The notes: generated by a model not told the origin, from the sequence alone. A stretch of DNA of 58,519 bases from Caecitellus pseudoparvulus (GCA_965644315.1 CBFFRQ010000208.1:1-58519), one strand, 5' to 3'; positions 29,801-39,546 are shown, counted from the first letter of the stretch. Translations and numbers: made by a program.

Positions 29801-30513
29801 CTGCCCAGCCCCATCCGTCTTGCCCTTCTCAGCAGTGCGCGTGGTACCCTGCCCAGCCCCATCCGTCTTGCCCTGCTCAGCAGCACCTGTCTCGCCCTGC
29901 TCAGCCTCACCCGCCTTGCCCTGACCAGCAGCACCTGCCTTAACGTTGTCAGCCTTGTGACCATGACCACCAGTCTTGCTTGATTTACGACTGGAAAGAG
30001 TCGTGTCGACAAAACGGAGCCTGTCGATTGAGCTGAGCTTCTCTGCATGCCTGTCATTGCCTGTATGACCGGAGCTTGTGATTGGCTCCTTTGGTCCAGA
30101 CGTATCCAGCAAGCGCCTGCCTTCTTCTGGTTTAAGAATATCAAGGTCTGATGCACGAGGGTGTTGATGAAAATCATTGCCTTTCAATGCTAGAGGCGAT
30201 GTTTGCTTTGAAACGTGGTCAGATCGCCCGGCCTCGATCGCAGGCAAGTTGTCTTGCTGAGCTTGTTCCCTGAACCTTTCTCTCTCTGCCTGCCTCTCGC
30301 CCTCCTCGAACTTGCCCCACGCAAGTGAACTTGTTGTTTCTTCCGATGCAACAGCTGGCGTACAAGCCTGCTTGACAGCGCGTTCAGGCGCTTTCGGTCA
30401 CAGCAGAAGTGCGAGGGGGAGCGGCGTGGGCCACTCACCATGAAAAGGCCCACGAGGGCGCAAACTACGAGGACTGCAGACCTCCGGATGGTTACATGCT
30501 TTGTCAATTGCAT
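26888..30513 (-). CDS. Type I membrane protein with 16-residue tandem-repeat ectodomain
   Basis: Minus-strand exons 30439-30513 and 26888-30256 (182-nt GT-AG intron, phase 0) give 1147 residues. Exon 1 encodes only a signal peptide or anchor (MQLTKHVTIRR, then VLVVCALVGLF). After about 100 unique residues come about 40 copies of a 16-aa unit (core EKGKTDGAGQGTTGA). A Ser/Thr/Pro-rich stalk follows, then a transmembrane helix (WGVVFVLMAAMGGAAFVMV) about 200 residues from the end, and an acidic tail. The tail has Trp-acidic clusters (GWDWDDEGDGEW, ending FDGWDDDW). Such W-acidic motifs are known cargo signals for kinesin light chain or adaptors, so a trafficking role is possible. A TGN46-like design is an analogy only. 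Ligand unknown. Confidence 0.7.
27835..29930. repeat. 48-bp minisatellite, about 40 copies, coding
   Basis: Tandem units of exactly 48 bp (16 codons) in the repeat-protein gene. Units vary mainly at one position group: GTTGAA, GTTRTA, GDTGAA or GKTGTA at the protein level. The period is a multiple of three, so copy-number change keeps the frame. The repeat lacks stops in several frames on both strands, which produces long spurious antisense ORFs. Confidence 0.95.
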
Positions 30514-30806
30514 AGTGTGTATCGTGCCTCCCTGGGCCTTAAATGGCTGCTTGGCCTGCACGCAGCAGCAGACGGACACAGCCACTTGGCAGCGGAAATA
30601 GCAACTCCTATACACGAGGCACGTCCAGGCTTGCAAGCCGACGCGATCCGGAAATACCGCAAAGTGAAAGCCTTGTCAGGGAATCCCTCAAGCTGGCACT
30701 ATTGCAGACCGACTGAATTATGTGCGAGCACGTCTGAACGTGTCAGAGCAAACGATTCGTCTCGCTGCCCCTGGCCTCGAACCCCGTCACGTTTCACCGC
30801 AGTTCC

Positions 30807-33800
30807 TCACTCTGCCACTTCCAGCTGCTCCATCGCACGAGCAAGGGCGGTGACAGTGTCAACCTGGCCTGCGTCCACGTGGGAGGCTTCAACTGCAAAG
30901 TCACCGTACTCAGCCTGATCTTCCGCGGGCTCGGGTGCAGTCTGGCTAGCGTTGACCACGGACGAGGGCTTCACTGTCACACCACAAGCTTCCAGAAGCA
31001 GCCGCACCGCTTGCCCAAGCTGTGTCTGCATGAATGGGGCCCCTTCATTCCAGAAAGGATGCAGGGAGTGCGCGAAACTCCCGTGCTGAGGAATCCACCC
31101 ACTGAAGGGCGGAGCGCCTATGGCACCGAGCCACGTCAACAAACACGCAGCTCCGAACAAGTCCACCAGCTGCTGCCACTCCTTGGTGTGCCGAGCATAC
31201 TTCACCACAAATGCAGATCCTTGAGGGGGGCTTAGCCCCAAGTGCAGCTTCTGCAAGACTGTGGCAGCGTAGCCGTCGGCTCGAAGCGACCACGGGTATG
31301 ACAAGCCGAAGTCCACCAGCCGCGCTCGCAACGCCCCTGCTGGGTTGATTTCCACCATGACATTCCCACTGTGTACATCTCGGTGGGCGACACTTTGGCT
31401 GTGCAGGTTCATGATGGCCTCCAGCAGCGACAGGGCCAGCCCAAGCTTCGAACGGCTTGGAAGCCGCTGGCCGAGCTCCTCCGTAACCCACGTCCACTGG
31501 CAACCAGGCACAAACTCTGCCACAGCAGACAACCCCCCAGCGGCCTCGCCCGCCACAGGCGCAGACTGCACCACCCCCAGCACTCTCGCAAGCGTGGCAG
31601 GGGCGATGATGGAGGACTGCACCCGGATTTCGTAGGCTAGCTCCCGCTGTGCGGCAAGGGCATGCGTCCCAGAATCTACACGCAGGGCTTTCACGGCGCA
31701 TGGCAAGCCAGAACGCTTCAGCACTTTGAGAGAGACGTCACCAAAGCCGCCTGCCCCAACAGCGCTTGCATGGCCATCAAGCTGTATCGAGGCGGAGAAG
31801 GCAGCGGCAGCTTGAACTCCTTCAGGAAGAGCAGCAACAGCTCGGAGTGCATCCTTTGCTGATGAAAATACTGCAGCAGTAGGGGGACCAGGGGCACCTG
31901 GGATCCATTGAGTTATGCACCAGGTCCCTGTCGCTGGGAGTAGCGCTGAAGAACTGATACGTGGTGGCAAGGGTGTAAGCTCAGCTTTGAGATCTGAGGT
32001 GGCGGCGCAGTCACAGGGGCGGCGACCTGAGGCGTCCATGGCGACCAACGACGCCCCAGCGGTCAGCAGGGAGTCAACGGCGCCCCCTACTCCCGCTCTT
32101 GCTGCATAGTGAAGGGGTGTCTGGCCTTGTATATCGTGGGCTCCCAGCGCCTGAGGGCAAGCCCGCAACAGCTCAGTGCAGATCTCCACATCCCCCACAG
32201 CAGCAGCGACGTGCAAGGGCGTGCAGAGGCGCTGGCTTAATCCCAAACAATCAGCACCGCTTCGCAAAAGGAACCTGACCATCTCGATATGCTGTCCTTC
32301 GACGGCCCAGTGGAGCGGCGGAGGGGCCATGGTCTCAGCGCTGCCATTCACAGACACGCCTGCAGTGATACAGGCCTCGGCCAGCTCCAATTGGTTGTAC
32401 AGCGCAGCAACATGCAAGGCTCCGACCCCACACCGATTAGTCACGAGTGGGGCAACTTTCAGAAGTGGAGCTGCAGCAAAAGCATTTCCTGAAGCGATCG
32501 CGTCCAGCAGGGGCGGCCAGTTGGTCAGCTGCATCGGGAACGGCTGCTCGTGCTCGTTCTTCCACGCGCGAGAAAGGACACGGAACTCTTTTGCGCTGGT
32601 GTTTGCCATGAAGCGGGTCTGAGTGCCGGTGTCAACGGTGAACACGAGCGGACACATGGACCCCAGGGCTGGGTCAACACCGACCCGCAGCAGCTCCTCC
32701 ACCACTTCCCCAGATTCTGGATTAGAGTGAAGGGTAGCGTACGCGAGGGCGCTGCGCGTGTCAAGGTCTTGGCAGTTGGGGTCCGCACCATGGCTGACAA
32801 GAAGTGGAATAGCAGCTTGCTGCCGGTGCGAAGCGGCGACGTGCAGCATTGAAAGACCGCGAGCCGCGAGAATCTTCGCATCAGCCTCTGCCTCCAACAG
32901 CTCCTTGCACACGGCAACAACGTCACGGTTCTGTGCCCCGCTGCTGAATGATGACTGTAGCGCTGAATACAGCGGAGTTTCACCGTGCCGGGACTGAGCA
33001 TTCACAGCAGAAGCACTCTGAAAGTGAGGCTGCTGAAGCAGCCACCTCACCATGGCAAGGCGAGCTGAAAGGGCACCCAAATGCAGCGCAGATCTCCCCC
33101 AACTGTCTGTAAAGGTGAGATCTGCACCTTCTGCCACAAGGACTTCAACAAAAGTGGCGAGGCCTGACCGTAGCGCGACAATGAGCAACTTGACCAGCTG
33201 CTTCTTGGTCCACGTGCACGCCGTGAGCAGCGCCTTCAGCAAGTCCACAGTGCCAGAGGACCCTTTTGAGGACGTGCGCTCGTCGACTCCGGAATCCAAT
33301 TCAGTGGACACATGGTACATGAAGCTATCGATACTCTCGGAGCAGGCCTCCTGGGCAATGGAGGGCTCTGCGTCCTTCACGTGTTGTGCAAGGAATCTGA
33401 CCAGATCCCAATTCTCTGCCCTCACCGCGCAGACCATTGCAGCAGCAGCCTGCTCAGGGAAATTGGACATGATCGGCTGCATCATGAGAGCGATCTCGAA
33501 CGCTGCCGCCTCCGGGGCGCTGGCCGCAATGGCCAACGGCCAGGTAGGGTCGCGCCATGAGTCACCTCCAAACCTGACCAGCTGGCTCACCCAGGCCTGA
33601 CTGCGTTGCAGGGCAGCGCTGACTGCTTCGACCTGGCCTGTGCCAATGATCTCCAGAAGGTGATTTCCATCGCAAGGAATCTCATCGGGAATTGACTCGT
33701 GCGAAGTCTCTGCCACGCCACGTGTGCTTGCGTCCAATTCCGCAGATGCACCAGCCTGCAAGGAAGGCTCGCTGACTACTGCAAAATCATCATAGCTGGT

Positions 33801-33836
33801 GGAATCAGCAGCTCCAGCCGCGTCTTTACTGGCCAT
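30807..33836 (-). CDS. Ankyrin-repeat protein kinase
   Basis: A single frame of 1009 residues from the ATG at 33836 (MASKDAAGAA); earlier in-frame codons lack support. The first about 200 residues are helical. Ankyrin repeats follow (about 200-620, units such as GRSALHLGALSARLAMVRWLL, LSMLHVAASHRQQ, TPLHVAAAVGDVEICTELL, TPLHYAARAG). The C-terminal third is a protein kinase: GAGGFGDVSLK glycine loop, CAVKALRV lysine, AHRDVHSGN catalytic loop and VDFGLSYPW. HRDVHSGN with N retained suggests an active TKL-like Ser/Thr kinase. The domain order (ankyrin first, kinase last) is known in plants and protists. Substrate and location unknown. No membrane segment is visible. Confidence 0.8.
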   Translation of the reverse strand: MASKDAAGAADSTSYDDFAVVSEPSLQAGASAELDASTRGVAETSHESIPDEIPCDGNHLLEIIGTGQVEAVSAALQRSQAWVSQLVRFGGDSWRDPTWPLAIAASAPEAAAFEIALMMQPIMSNFPEQAAAAMVCAVRAENWDLVRFLAQHVKDAEPSIAQEACSESIDSFMYHVSTELDSGVDERTSSKGSSGTVDLLKALLTACTWTKKQLVKLLIVALRSGLATFVEVLVAEGADLTFTDSWGRSALHLGALSARLAMVRWLLQQPHFQSASAVNAQSRHGETPLYSALQSSFSSGAQNRDVVAVCKELLEAEADAKILAARGLSMLHVAASHRQQAAIPLLVSHGADPNCQDLDTRSALAYATLHSNPESGEVVEELLRVGVDPALGSMCPLVFTVDTGTQTRFMANTSAKEFRVLSRAWKNEHEQPFPMQLTNWPPLLDAIASGNAFAAAPLLKVAPLVTNRCGVGALHVAALYNQLELAEACITAGVSVNGSAETMAPPPLHWAVEGQHIEMVRFLLRSGADCLGLSQRLCTPLHVAAAVGDVEICTELLRACPQALGAHDIQGQTPLHYAARAGVGGAVDSLLTAGASLVAMDASGRRPCDCAATSDLKAELTPLPPRISSSALLPATGTWCITQWIPGAPGPPTAAVFSSAKDALRAVAALPEGVQAAAAFSASIQLDGHASAVGAGGFGDVSLKVLKRSGLPCAVKALRVDSGTHALAAQRELAYEIRVQSSIIAPATLARVLGVVQSAPVAGEAAGGLSAVAEFVPGCQWTWVTEELGQRLPSRSKLGLALSLLEAIMNLHSQSVAHRDVHSGNVMVEINPAGALRARLVDFGLSYPWSLRADGYAATVLQKLHLGLSPPQGSAFVVKYARHTKEWQQLVDLFGAACLLTWLGAIGAPPFSGWIPQHGSFAHSLHPFWNEGAPFMQTQLGQAVRLLLEACGVTVKPSSVVNASQTAPEPAEDQAEYGDFAVEASHVDAGQVDTVTALARAMEQLEVAE

Positions 33837-35074
33837 TCTATATTTTTGAGCATGGAAGCGGGTGGTTGCAATCTGAAGGGTTCGGAAACGCCGTGCGAAG
33901 ATTGGGAAAGTGAGCAAGGACAAAATCCGCACCGAAGTTGCTTGAATCGGCAGCTGTGAGCAGGGTGGATTCACTGGATGGCGCACTGTGATGAATCCTG
34001 GTGATTACAGGAGACATTATGGTTCGATCGCGATTACATTGTGCCTGTATCACGCCTTCGACACAGCTTGCTTGGCAAGAGGCGACAGTTACTGGTGTGG
34101 CACGGAGGTGATCACCGACTGCCCGCAACACGCGCTGTGCATGTGCATGGGGGTGTGGTGTGGATTGGGCGAACGTGACCCACACTTGCAAGGCCAACCA
34201 CGCCTGCGGGGCGCAGTAAATGCTAAGCTGCGATACATGCAGCGAGCCTGATGAGTTCAGCGATTCAAGTTGTATGAAGGAGTCCAGTAGCACTTCATAC
34301 TTGCAGGGCTCCTCTTGGCGAACACAGAGTTTTGCTAAAATGAACTTCCTGGTGCACCCAGTTGGTCCGCTTGCACTTGTTTCACATCGGAGGTCTGATT
34401 AAAATCACGTGTCCAGCCAGAAGCGCCCTGTGTCGGAGTGGCCTCGCGTTTCGCACCGCCAACACCAACCCTTGCCATGCAGCTGAGCATTCTGGCCGCC
34501 TCTTCATGGCAGGGTGAAGTTCCCCAGTGCTGGAGGGCGAGGTGGACGTAGACATGTGAAACGTATTAGTCGCATGTGTACTGCCTCCACCGTGCTCCAG
34601 GCCTTTCAACAAGCGGCTTGTGATTGTCCGCCGTTCAGGATGAAACTCCCTTCACACCACCCAGCACAAGGCCAGCCCTGCTCCAGCGCCCAGCACTGCA
34701 GCTGGTTGCCCCCTCGCTGACGAGAGGCATATTGAGAAGTCCACCCTTCTGCACCTATGTACTGTTGCGCTGCACGTTGCATGTGGCCGGCCGGGCCTTT
34801 GAACCCGTGCTGCACTGGCGTTTGCAGCTGAGGCTGTTGCGGCCAACTTCGAGGTGGAGCTGGTGAATCTTTCGGCGCACGCCTGCTCGGGGAGCGCGTG
34901 GCTGGGTGTTTTCGACGTCCATCGTGGTTATAGCTGTATGTGGTGCGGCTGGACGTGTTGCTGTGGGTATCGCTTCAGCTAGCCCAGGGTGTGGAAACGC
35001 CGAAGCGGGAGTGGTTCACATTGTTGACATGGCCTGGCAGTGTGGTGGGCTGGATACATCGCCGAGAAGAAGAG
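33837..35074. other. 1.2-kb stretch without a convincing gene
   Basis: Only short frames occur. One 47-codon minus-strand frame (34335-34478, MARVGVGG...) has protein-like composition and could be an exon, but no partner exon could be joined. No RNA gene or repeat recognised. Confidence 0.4.
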
Positions 35075-35419
35075 TCACTCCCACAGACTACCATTGGCCT
35101 GCAAGGTGTGTGCAGAGCAGGCCAGGGCTGTGTTTGCGGCAACCTCCACGGCCCAGTCTTCCTTTGTGACGGTGTGTGCCGTGCCTGCCAGGGTTCCTGC
35201 CTTGCACTTCGTGGCCTCAGAGAGCTCGATGTACCTGTACAACGTCCAACCTCGTTTGTCAGTCGCTTCCCTTTTCATTGTGGCGTCCACTGAACCTTTC
35301 CCATCCAGCAGTGACCGAGCGACGCCCAGGTCAGCCGCTTTGTGTGAGTGCGCCGTCACCGTCCCTTCTCCATGCTGGGGTGGTAGTCTTGATCGTCCCA
35401 GCACTGTACGGACGGTCAT
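35075..35419 (-). CDS. Candidate small protein, unrecognised
   Basis: A 114-residue frame starting MTVRTVLGRSRLPP and ending LQANGSLWE. Composition is globular and protein-like (HSHKAADLGVARSLLDGKG, GWTLYRYIELSEATKCKAG, KEDWAVEVAANTALAC). It begins 27 nt from the start of the divergent membrane-protein gene, as a divergent pair would. No family recognised. The frame could also be an exon of a larger gene. Confidence 0.3.
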   Translation of the reverse strand: MTVRTVLGRSRLPPQHGEGTVTAHSHKAADLGVARSLLDGKGSVDATMKREATDKRGWTLYRYIELSEATKCKAGTLAGTAHTVTKEDWAVEVAANTALACSAHTLQANGSLWE

Positions 35420-35446
35420 GATAGCTGCCCCAGCAGTCCTAGGGGC

Positions 35447-37540
35447 ATGAAATGCGCAGAGCACGCCATTAACAAGCCCAGCAACACCCACAGGGCCAGC
35501 CAAGACAGCCTCGATTGGATGGACGATCACGTCCGGGGGACATCAGGGAGGCACTGGGCTGCCACGCCCCCTTGTTCAGTTTGTGAGCAGCGTCCTGACA
35601 CTGGCTTATCGCCAGCATATGCAGCCATTGGATCTGCTGTGTTGCAGGTCACCATGGCTGTGGCGTTGGCAGTGTTTGCTCTCCGCAAGCATGCCAAGTC
35701 TGCTGAGAAACTCACCGCCAGCCTGTTCTTGGGCGGACTGCGGATCATGCTGTGGTTCATCAGCATGTCGGCACAGATCGCCATCCTCGCTCCTTCAAGT
35801 CCAGACTCCCTCCAAGCGTCAGCACACTCCCTGCACCAGTGGGCAGGCGCATGTGAGCTGGCCAGGCCGTGGACAGGCCATCCGACCGCAAATCTGAACG
35901 GCACGCTGCATACTCGAGATGCTGGCACGGAATCAGCTGGCGCAGATGGCATGGCTGTTCTATCTAGCATCACTGGATCCAGCAACTTTGCCAGTCTGCC
36001 ATCTGTGGCGAGTGCCGCAGGCGGCGGCGACCCATCCAGTCCAGACAACGCCGGCAACCTGTTCATGGTGGCGCTGGGCGCCTTCCTGCTCGTGGCTTCG
36101 GCACTGAGGCTGGGTCTTACCAAGCCTGCAGTTGGCACAACGAATGGTGTATGGTGCAGTGTGTTGCTGTGGCTCCCAGCAGCTGCGTACCTTCGCCTGC
36201 TGCCAGCTCTGCTGCAGCTGCACGCCGAGTTGGTTGGCTTGCGACTTCAGCACGAAGCACTGGCTGACGCTAATGCGCCAGGTGGTATCATGAAGGCCGC
36301 AGCTCCCTTCATCTTCCCCCTCATACTGCACATTCTGGCAGCCAGTGTGGGTTTCGTCGCCTTTATGGCTTGGCGGCAGTGGCGAGGAGCAAGCACAGCT
36401 GCATTGCGAGGCGCCACCGTGCGTGGCTTCCTGTCTAACGGCTACCGCATCCAGATGACACAACAGCAAGCTCGGAACCTTGTGGCTCATGCAGGCGGTG
36501 ACAAGAGCAGTGTCGTCGCGGAGGTTGCTGTCGCTGAGGCTGAGCAAGCCCAGGCAGCATGCTGGGGCTTCGCTTGGCTGTTGCCCACACACACGTTTCT
36601 CGCGACGCAGACCGCCCTTGTCGCTGTCGTGGCATGCGTCACATGGCCGACCACTGACATCACTCTCCGCCTGTGCATGGTGGGTGGCGTAGTACTGGGT
36701 AGCCTGCTTCTCGTGCGGTGGCGGCGGCCCTGGTGTCTGGAGGAGCTGACATACCTGGACGTCATGGCCCAAGGCGGCATCCTGTTGCAGGTGATCCTGG
36801 TGGGCGTGAACAGCCTCCGCCCACCTGCAGGCGTGCGTGGAGTCACGGATGCTCGTCTGCACCTTTCACAAGGTGTCATCCTGCTGGCCATTCTGCTGCT
36901 GGTGGTGCGAGGGTACAGCTCAGCGGCACGGTCAGTGCTGGCTCGTGTCGGAGCCCGCATCCGGGCCCTGCTGCCTGAGCTGGACAGCGCGGACAGCGCA
37001 GGGGACAGCACCGTGGGGCAGATCGTGGACAGTCGAGTGCCGACGCTCGTGGACATTGTGTCAGCCCTGGCACAGCGACTGGCGAGGGGTTGTCGCATCC
37101 AGCCAGCCGCCCCACGCACCATCACCAGCTTGAGCACTGTGCTATCATTCCCCGGTGACATGGTGCGGCAAGGTGTAGCTGGTAGTTCACGTAGCGATAC
37201 TGATGCCGTGCTACAGGTATTGCGTCCAAGTGGAGCCGCCCTCGTGTCGGTGGCATCCTCTCCCAACGCAGTGCCAACGAGCGGCATCACAACAGACACG
37301 CCAAGGACGCAATCAGGTGCACGCCCAGCCCAGCCAACATCATTGTTGGACTTGCAGAAGTCATCATTGCTGTCCATCACGGAGGCAGGTGCAGGCAGCG
37401 CGGCCAACCTACTACGTGTAGGCAAACTGAAGCCCACCTCTGCACGCAGTGATTTAGCAGCTGGCGCTGAGATACAGGTCGCCTCGCAACCACAAGCGGG
37501 GCAAGCGAATCAGACGCCCGACCTTCCAGCCGGCCGCTAG
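35447..37540 (+). CDS. Multi-pass membrane protein, unrecognised
   Basis: An uninterrupted frame of 697 residues from ATG 35447. About nine hydrophobic segments: AAIGSAVLQVTMAVALAVFAL, the LFLGGLRIMLWFISM helix, LFMVALGAFLLVASAL, VLLWLPAAAYLRLLPAL, FIFPLILHILAASVGFVAF, TFLATQTALVAVVACV, LCMVGGVVLGSLLLV, GGILLQVILVGV and GVILLAILLLVV. A luminal or extracellular loop of about 90 residues follows the second. The last about 200 residues are cytosolic, Ser/Ala/Gln-rich and unstructured. An N-terminal CSVCEQRPDTG precedes TM1 and resembles the Cys-rich juxtamembrane part of large protist receptor-like proteins, so 5' exons may be missing. No transporter signature seen; function unknown. Confidence 0.6.
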   Translation: MKCAEHAINKPSNTHRASQDSLDWMDDHVRGTSGRHWAATPPCSVCEQRPDTGLSPAYAAIGSAVLQVTMAVALAVFALRKHAKSAEKLTASLFLGGLRIMLWFISMSAQIAILAPSSPDSLQASAHSLHQWAGACELARPWTGHPTANLNGTLHTRDAGTESAGADGMAVLSSITGSSNFASLPSVASAAGGGDPSSPDNAGNLFMVALGAFLLVASALRLGLTKPAVGTTNGVWCSVLLWLPAAAYLRLLPALLQLHAELVGLRLQHEALADANAPGGIMKAAAPFIFPLILHILAASVGFVAFMAWRQWRGASTAALRGATVRGFLSNGYRIQMTQQQARNLVAHAGGDKSSVVAEVAVAEAEQAQAACWGFAWLLPTHTFLATQTALVAVVACVTWPTTDITLRLCMVGGVVLGSLLLVRWRRPWCLEELTYLDVMAQGGILLQVILVGVNSLRPPAGVRGVTDARLHLSQGVILLAILLLVVRGYSSAARSVLARVGARIRALLPELDSADSAGDSTVGQIVDSRVPTLVDIVSALAQRLARGCRIQPAAPRTITSLSTVLSFPGDMVRQGVAGSSRSDTDAVLQVLRPSGAALVSVASSPNAVPTSGITTDTPRTQSGARPAQPTSLLDLQKSSLLSITEAGAGSAANLLRVGKLKPTSARSDLAAGAEIQVASQPQAGQANQTPDLPAGR

Positions 37541-37624
37541 AGAGCACCAGGCCAGCTAGCAGCCCTGCCGATTCCTGCAGCGGCGCGCAGCTCCCAAGCT
37601 GGCATTGTAGACCTCAGCCATTCA

Positions 37625-37933
37625 ATGCCCGGTGCACCAGGTACACCTTTGACCCACAATGCTGCCTGTCCGCGTGCAAGCTTTAGCGAAAGGGCAGAGC
37701 TTGGCAGGGGCAGCGGAGAAGTTGAGAACCCACTTCAGCGCACACGCCGTCTGAACATGGGGCACATGGAAGACATTGCAGACATACCGGAGCAGCAGCG
37801 CACCCGGCGAGGCTCCTTGGCGGCGAGGCGGCCCTATGACAGCCGAGGTCGGATTTCTCTCACAAGCTCCACCCGCCGGTGCACCTCCTCCGCTCAACAA
37901 AGGAGCAGCGCCGCCAATCCCCGGCAATCATGA
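37625..37933 (+). CDS. Candidate Arg-rich small ORF
   Basis: A 102-residue frame (MPGAPGTPLTH...) rich in Arg and Ser (RRGSLAARRPYDSRGR). An overlapping second frame (37776-37988, proline-rich, ending FDKQIMDTWNIV) is equally plausible, so at most one is real. Either could be the 3' exon of the membrane-protein gene. No family recognised. Confidence 0.25.
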   Translation: MPGAPGTPLTHNAACPRASFSERAELGRGSGEVENPLQRTRRLNMGHMEDIADIPEQQRTRRGSLAARRPYDSRGRISLTSSTRRCTSSAQQRSSAANPRQS

Positions 37934-38000
37934 GCCGCCGCCCAGATACTTCGATAAGCAAATAATGGATACATGGAATATAGTTTGAGTCCTCTCCGAC

Positions 38001-38082
38001 AAAAGGGTACAGATAGGATCCAGTATACAGGAATACTCTGCAAGTTGCAGACCTGTGTGCTTGATCGTATTTGTACCCTTTT
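38001..38082. repeat. 82-bp imperfect long hairpin (foldback/MITE-like or structured RNA)
   Basis: The ends AAAAGGGTACA and TGTACCCTTTT are inverted copies. The arms pair over about 38 bp with roughly six mismatches and one 5-nt bulge, and the centre CTGCAAGTTGCAG is itself palindromic. It lies in AT-richer spacer. No target duplication seen. Confidence 0.6.
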
Positions 38083-38867
38083 GATTGCTTGCTGCGCTGC
38101 GTGTCTCAACCACATCCACTGTTCAATGGCTTGTTTGTGGAATACACGACACAATCTCATCCGTGAATGTGTCATTGCACACTGGACTTGTGGACTTAAA
38201 GGGTAAAGAAGGGTCCTGGCAAGAGGCGACTTGGTCCTCTTCTCACAATGGCTGCTGCCAAGCGTGGAACCGCCAAGTCTTCACAGATGTGGTCGTGCGT
38301 CACCATCCTAAATGCCACTCCTCCTTGTATGGTGGGAAGGGGCAACGCGCAGGCCGTCCAGGCAGTACCTGCTCCAGCCCAACATGGTGTCTTGCTGAAT
38401 ATGATCAACAAGGGGCAGCTGCAGAGCAGCCAAGCACGCAGGAGCTGTGGTACACAGACTTCCTGCTCACGCCCGCCGAGGCGTCATTCATGGTTGCGGC
38501 GTTCGCTGTAGCCGGTTAGCTAATCGTAGTGCAATTCGCCTCAGTGTAGCTTGTCACTGTACAGCTTGAGCGTCACAAGGGCGCCCCAGTTAGGGTTAGC
38601 TCACTCAATGCATTGCAACTTGCCTCCGCACACTCTTGCACGGTACAGCTTGGGCATCACTCGTGGTGCCTTGCGTACCACAGCACACGAATGCACTGCA
38701 GTAGGCACCACAGCGGCTCCCACTCTCGTGGGTCTGCAGCCATCACGGACATACGTCCGTTGTATGAGCCGCCGCTTGCTAGGGCGCGCCCGCGCCCGCC
38801 CATACATGCTGAACTGTCCCTCCCGCGCCCTCTCGGCTCAGTCGGCTGAGCCAGAGGGGGCCGGGCC
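38083..38867. other. Host spacer left of the viral insertion
   Basis: Several short + strand frames overlap (38085-38519, 38248-38511) without recognisable domains. A weak 46-bp direct duplication is seen (38531 and 38615; both contain GTACAGCTTG-GC-TCAC). A 7-bp stem-loop (GGCTCAG/CTGAGCC, 38835-38852) lies 15 nt from the viral end. Confidence 0.4.
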
Positions 38868-38885
38868 AAAAAAAAGGGATGGGTG

Positions 38886-38946
38886 GGTGTTTAGTGTAAA
38901 ACACCACCCCCCGGTAGATACATACGTAATGCGTGGCTAAAGCCAC
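38886..38946. other. Two terminal hairpins in the TIR
   Basis: Stem GGTGTTT/AAACACC with a 6-nt loop (38886-38905), then stem GTGGCT/AGCCAC with an AA loop (38933-38946). Mirror copies lie in the right TIR. Possible role in end recognition by integrase or in replication initiation (inference). Confidence 0.6.
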
Positions 38947-39172
38947 TATATTTAATGGTTCATTTTATAGTAATTTAATAGTCAATAAAATATATATTAT
39001 TTAAGGTATATTTAAAAACAAGAAATAGTAAATTATAGGAAATATAAAAAAGTAATAAGTTAAAACATTATTTCCTATTTCCTTAATTTCTCTTTTTTTT
39101 ATGGATTTTTAAATATTATTATAATTTTCTTAAAATAGACTTTGAGAAAGAAAATATAAGATATAGGAAAAG

Positions 39173-39235
39173 TCTCTCTTAATCGCATGTGTTATACTTT
39201 TAGTGAATGAGTAAGTAAATATCTCTCTTAATTGC
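39173..39235. repeat. Direct repeat TCTCTCTTAAT(C/T)GC inside the TIR
   Basis: Copies at 39173-39186 and 39222-39235, 49 bp apart, present again inverted in the right TIR. Could be a binding site for a viral initiator or integrase; role not shown. Confidence 0.6.
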
Positions 39236-39303
39236 GGTGTGTGTCCCCTTCAAGAACAATTTAAACGCAATATTAAAAAATAAATTATGAGACTATAATA
39301 ATC

Positions 39304-39546
39304 ATGCAAAAAAAGAACCTATCTAAAAAGTACTTAACCATGGATTTATCTTTATTAGCTTTTGATATTGAAGAGCAAAAGGAGAACATACAAAACCTAA
39401 AGAAAGAACTAAAAGAACTTCAAGCTGAAATGAAAGAAAAATTACAATTGCTAAGTAATAGAATGAAAACAGAAAATAAACAAGAATTAAAAGTAAAAGA
39501 GAAGATTTATAAAATTCAAACAGAGGATACATTAATTGTTGAATAA
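39304..39546 (+). CDS. Small coiled-coil protein (PLV)
   Basis: 80 residues, the first gene after the left TIR, with TATAATAATC immediately before the ATG. The centre is one long charged helix (EEQKENIQNLKKELKELQAE) with heptad leucines, so a coiled-coil oligomer is likely. A second ATG at 39340 (MDLSLLAFD) is possible. No family recognised. Confidence 0.65.
   Translation: MQKKNLSKKYLTMDLSLLAFDIEEQKENIQNLKKELKELQAEMKEKLQLLSNRMKTENKQELKVKEKIYKIQTEDTLIVE

Larger units (their letters stand above)
38868..39285 (+). repeat. Left terminal inverted repeat, 418 bp
   Basis: Starts AAAAAAAAGGGATGGG and ends GCAATATTAAAAAATAAAT. It matches the reverse complement of 56146-56563 along its length; I saw no difference. 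The next outward base (C38867/G56564) also pairs, so the repeat could be 419 bp. Confidence 0.95.

Noticed and set aside
27303-29924. Long + strand ORF (873 aa, Pro/Ser/Val-rich) antisense to the repeat protein, and a third-frame minus ORF (27784-30177, Arg-rich)
   Set aside because: Both arise because the 48-bp unit lacks stops in several frames. The chosen frame alone has a signal peptide, transmembrane helix and tail.
27835-29930. CRISPR-like regular repeats
   Set aside because: Units are contiguous with no spacers and are coding in a eukaryote.
30765-30790. Possible tRNA B-box on the minus strand (reverse complement of CTCGAACC)
   Set aside because: The T-arm stem does not pair and no acceptor stem or A-box can be placed.
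38588-38600. TTAGGGTTAG, telomere-like
   Set aside because: Only one and a half units; no array.
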